NCBI GenBank assembly: GCA_016933985.1
Contig: JAFGTU010000103.1
Span: forward strand, 1 to 6,696
Origin: Sedimentisphaerales bacterium
Lineage (GTDB): Bacteria; Planctomycetota; Phycisphaerae; Sedimentisphaerales; Anaerobacaceae
Direction of reading: 5' to 3'
Length of the DNA stretch: 6,696 bases
The position numbers were made by a program, and so were the translations under genes. The notes under the pieces are model-generated. The model searched no databases and was not told where the DNA came from. It saw only the letters and a program-made list of their open reading frames with translations. This document shows, piece by piece, positions 5,798-6,696 of the stretch; within the stretch, counting starts at the first letter, position 1, and each line of letters begins with the position of its first letter.

Positions 5798-6339
5798 TTA
5801 TATCGGGCCTGGGTAGGCTGTACCTTCACGCATGCAACGAGAAAACGGGCCGCCGACTCAGTATTCTGTGTAAGATTCTCAATCTCTTCGGCGAGGGGCT
5901 TTTCGACAAAGCCGGCCCAGGCGGTTGGATGCCCGTCGCCCATCAACTTATAGAGTCCGTCAATGCGCGCCGGCACGGCAACGGGAGGCTCATTTGGGCT
6001 TGAGGTCATAAACTGCACGCCGATTAATGCGGCAACGGCGATACAGGCAGCCGCCAACGCGGGACGCCGCCATCGGATTGGCAGCGCAAATCTCTCGGCC
6101 CGCCCGTGTCTGGCAACGGTCGTCGCCGTCAGAACGCGCCGGCCAAAGTCGGCAAGCAGCTCATCGTCCCCGGAGTTCTCGGCCGCCTCCCTGCTGAGGC
6201 CCTCGCCCAGCGAGAGGCAGACCTGGTGAAATCCTCTGCAATGAGGACAATTCTCGATATGTCTCTGCGTTGCCGGCGACAATTGATCGCCGGCATCGAC
6301 GGCATTCGAGATCATAAACTTATATAGCCAGCAGAGCAT
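5788..6339 (-). CDS. Membrane-anchored zinc-finger anti-sigma factor
   Basis: A 183-aa protein. The N-terminal part carries the zinc-binding anti-sigma signature H27-x3-C31-x2-C34 (RHIENCPHC) preceded by LSPATQ, with C4 as a possible fourth ligand. A linker with the helical DDELLADFGRRVL segment follows, then one transmembrane helix (about 93-111, PALAAACIAVAALIGVQFM), leaving a short C-terminal domain of about 70 residues that would face outward and that I do not recognise. The expected role is to hold the adjacent ECF sigma factor inactive at the membrane until a signal releases it. The ATG was chosen because it overlaps the sigma stop codon as TAATG and has GAAGG (6346-6350) six bases upstream; the open frame extends upstream only as a shadow of the sigma gene. 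It is convergent with ymdB. The anti-sigma role is inferred from the motif, the membrane helix and the neighbour. Confidence 0.85.
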   Translation of the reverse strand: MLCWLYKFMISNAVDAGDQLSPATQRHIENCPHCRGFHQVCLSLGEGLSREAAENSGDDELLADFGRRVLTATTVARHGRAERFALPIRWRRPALAAACIAVAALIGVQFMTSSPNEPPVAVPARIDGLYKLMGDGHPTAWAGFVEKPLAEEIENLTQNTESAARFLVACVKVQPTQARYKPD

Positions 6340-6696
6340 TACACACCTTCGACTTTCATAAGAGCCAATGTCTCTTTCAGTGACGCCTTGCCGCCGCCCT
6401 TGCGTGCGGCGGCCATATCCTGCAATTTCTCCGCCAGCCGCATCCTGGCGCGACACAGGGCGACCTTGACGCTGACCTGGGAGTTGCCCATCACTTTTGC
6501 AATTTCCTTTATCGGCATGTCCTCGGCGTATCGCAGCCAGAGCGCCTCGTACTGAATTGGCGACAAGGTCCGGGCCGCAGCCCATAAACTCTGCCGCGTC
6601 TCACCCTGGGCGATCCGGTCGCGTGGTCCAGGCTCAATAGCCTTTGCCTCCAGAACCGCCCTTCCCGCCGAGGCGGACCGGCGCAACCGGGTGCAC
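6339..6696 (-). CDS. ECF-type RNA polymerase sigma factor, C-terminal part
   Basis: Only the last ~118 codons are inside the window; the frame stays open to the right edge, so the N-terminal region 2 is missing here. The visible part contains sigma region 4 (about 6423-6566): LSPIQYEALWLRYAEDMPIKEIAKVMGNSQVSVKVALCRARMRL, the helix-turn-helix that reads the -35 element. A TTG at 6686 is in frame but falls in the middle of a normal sigma factor and is not the start. After region 4 comes a basic Gly/Lys-rich tail (AAARKGGGKASLKETLALMKVEGV), about 25 residues more than a minimal ECF sigma. Its TAA stop shares one base with the anti-sigma ATG, so the two are translationally coupled. The regulon cannot be judged from this window. 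Confidence 0.93.
   Translation of the reverse strand, partial: CTRLRRSASAGRAVLEAKAIEPGPRDRIAQGETRQSLWAAARTLSPIQYEALWLRYAEDMPIKEIAKVMGNSQVSVKVALCRARMRLAEKLQDMAAARKGGGKASLKETLALMKVEGV

Overview
The window looks like chromosomal DNA of a GC-moderate bacterium, plausibly a planctomycete (Phycisphaerae-like) or a relative in the PVC/FCB area. That guess rests on the intergenic regions, which carry degenerate heptad repeats, CACGAA-type remnants and a 'gacggccgagacggccgtgccac' style hairpin, and on the general style of the sigma/anti-sigma and RNase Y proteins. It is an inference, not an identification. No insertion sequence, tRNA, rRNA or CRISPR array is visible.

Layout, left to right. 1-264: non-coding, with CACGAA-type repeat remnants and a period-7 minisatellite. 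265-1485 (-): an unrecognised 406-aa protein with a convincing PD-(D/E)XK nuclease-like core. 1586-2335 (-): YebC/TACO1-family translation factor. 2336-3202: an 867-bp divergent intergenic region holding yebC promoters, a near-consensus forward promoter 555 bp upstream of rny, several RNA hairpins and a perfect 8-bp inverted repeat close to rny. 3203-4783 (+): ribonuclease Y. 4784-4898: a hairpin/tandem-repeat spacer. 4899-5750 (+): YmdB/TIGR00282 metallophosphoesterase. 5751-5787: a convergent gap with stacked hairpins. 5788-6339 (-): membrane-anchored zinc-finger anti-sigma factor. 6339-6696 (-): the C-terminal part of its ECF-type sigma factor, running off the right edge.

Functionally the centre of the window is RNA metabolism. 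rny (membrane-anchored endoribonuclease) and ymdB (phosphodiesterase) form a likely operon, as the same pair does in Firmicutes. They are divergent from yebC, which acts on ribosomes. The right end is a typical sigma/anti-sigma pair joined by a TAATG overlap, which suggests translational coupling and a separate envelope or stress signalling role. The most interesting unexplained pieces are the structured, promoter-bearing leader upstream of rny and the orphan PD-(D/E)XK protein downstream of yebC.
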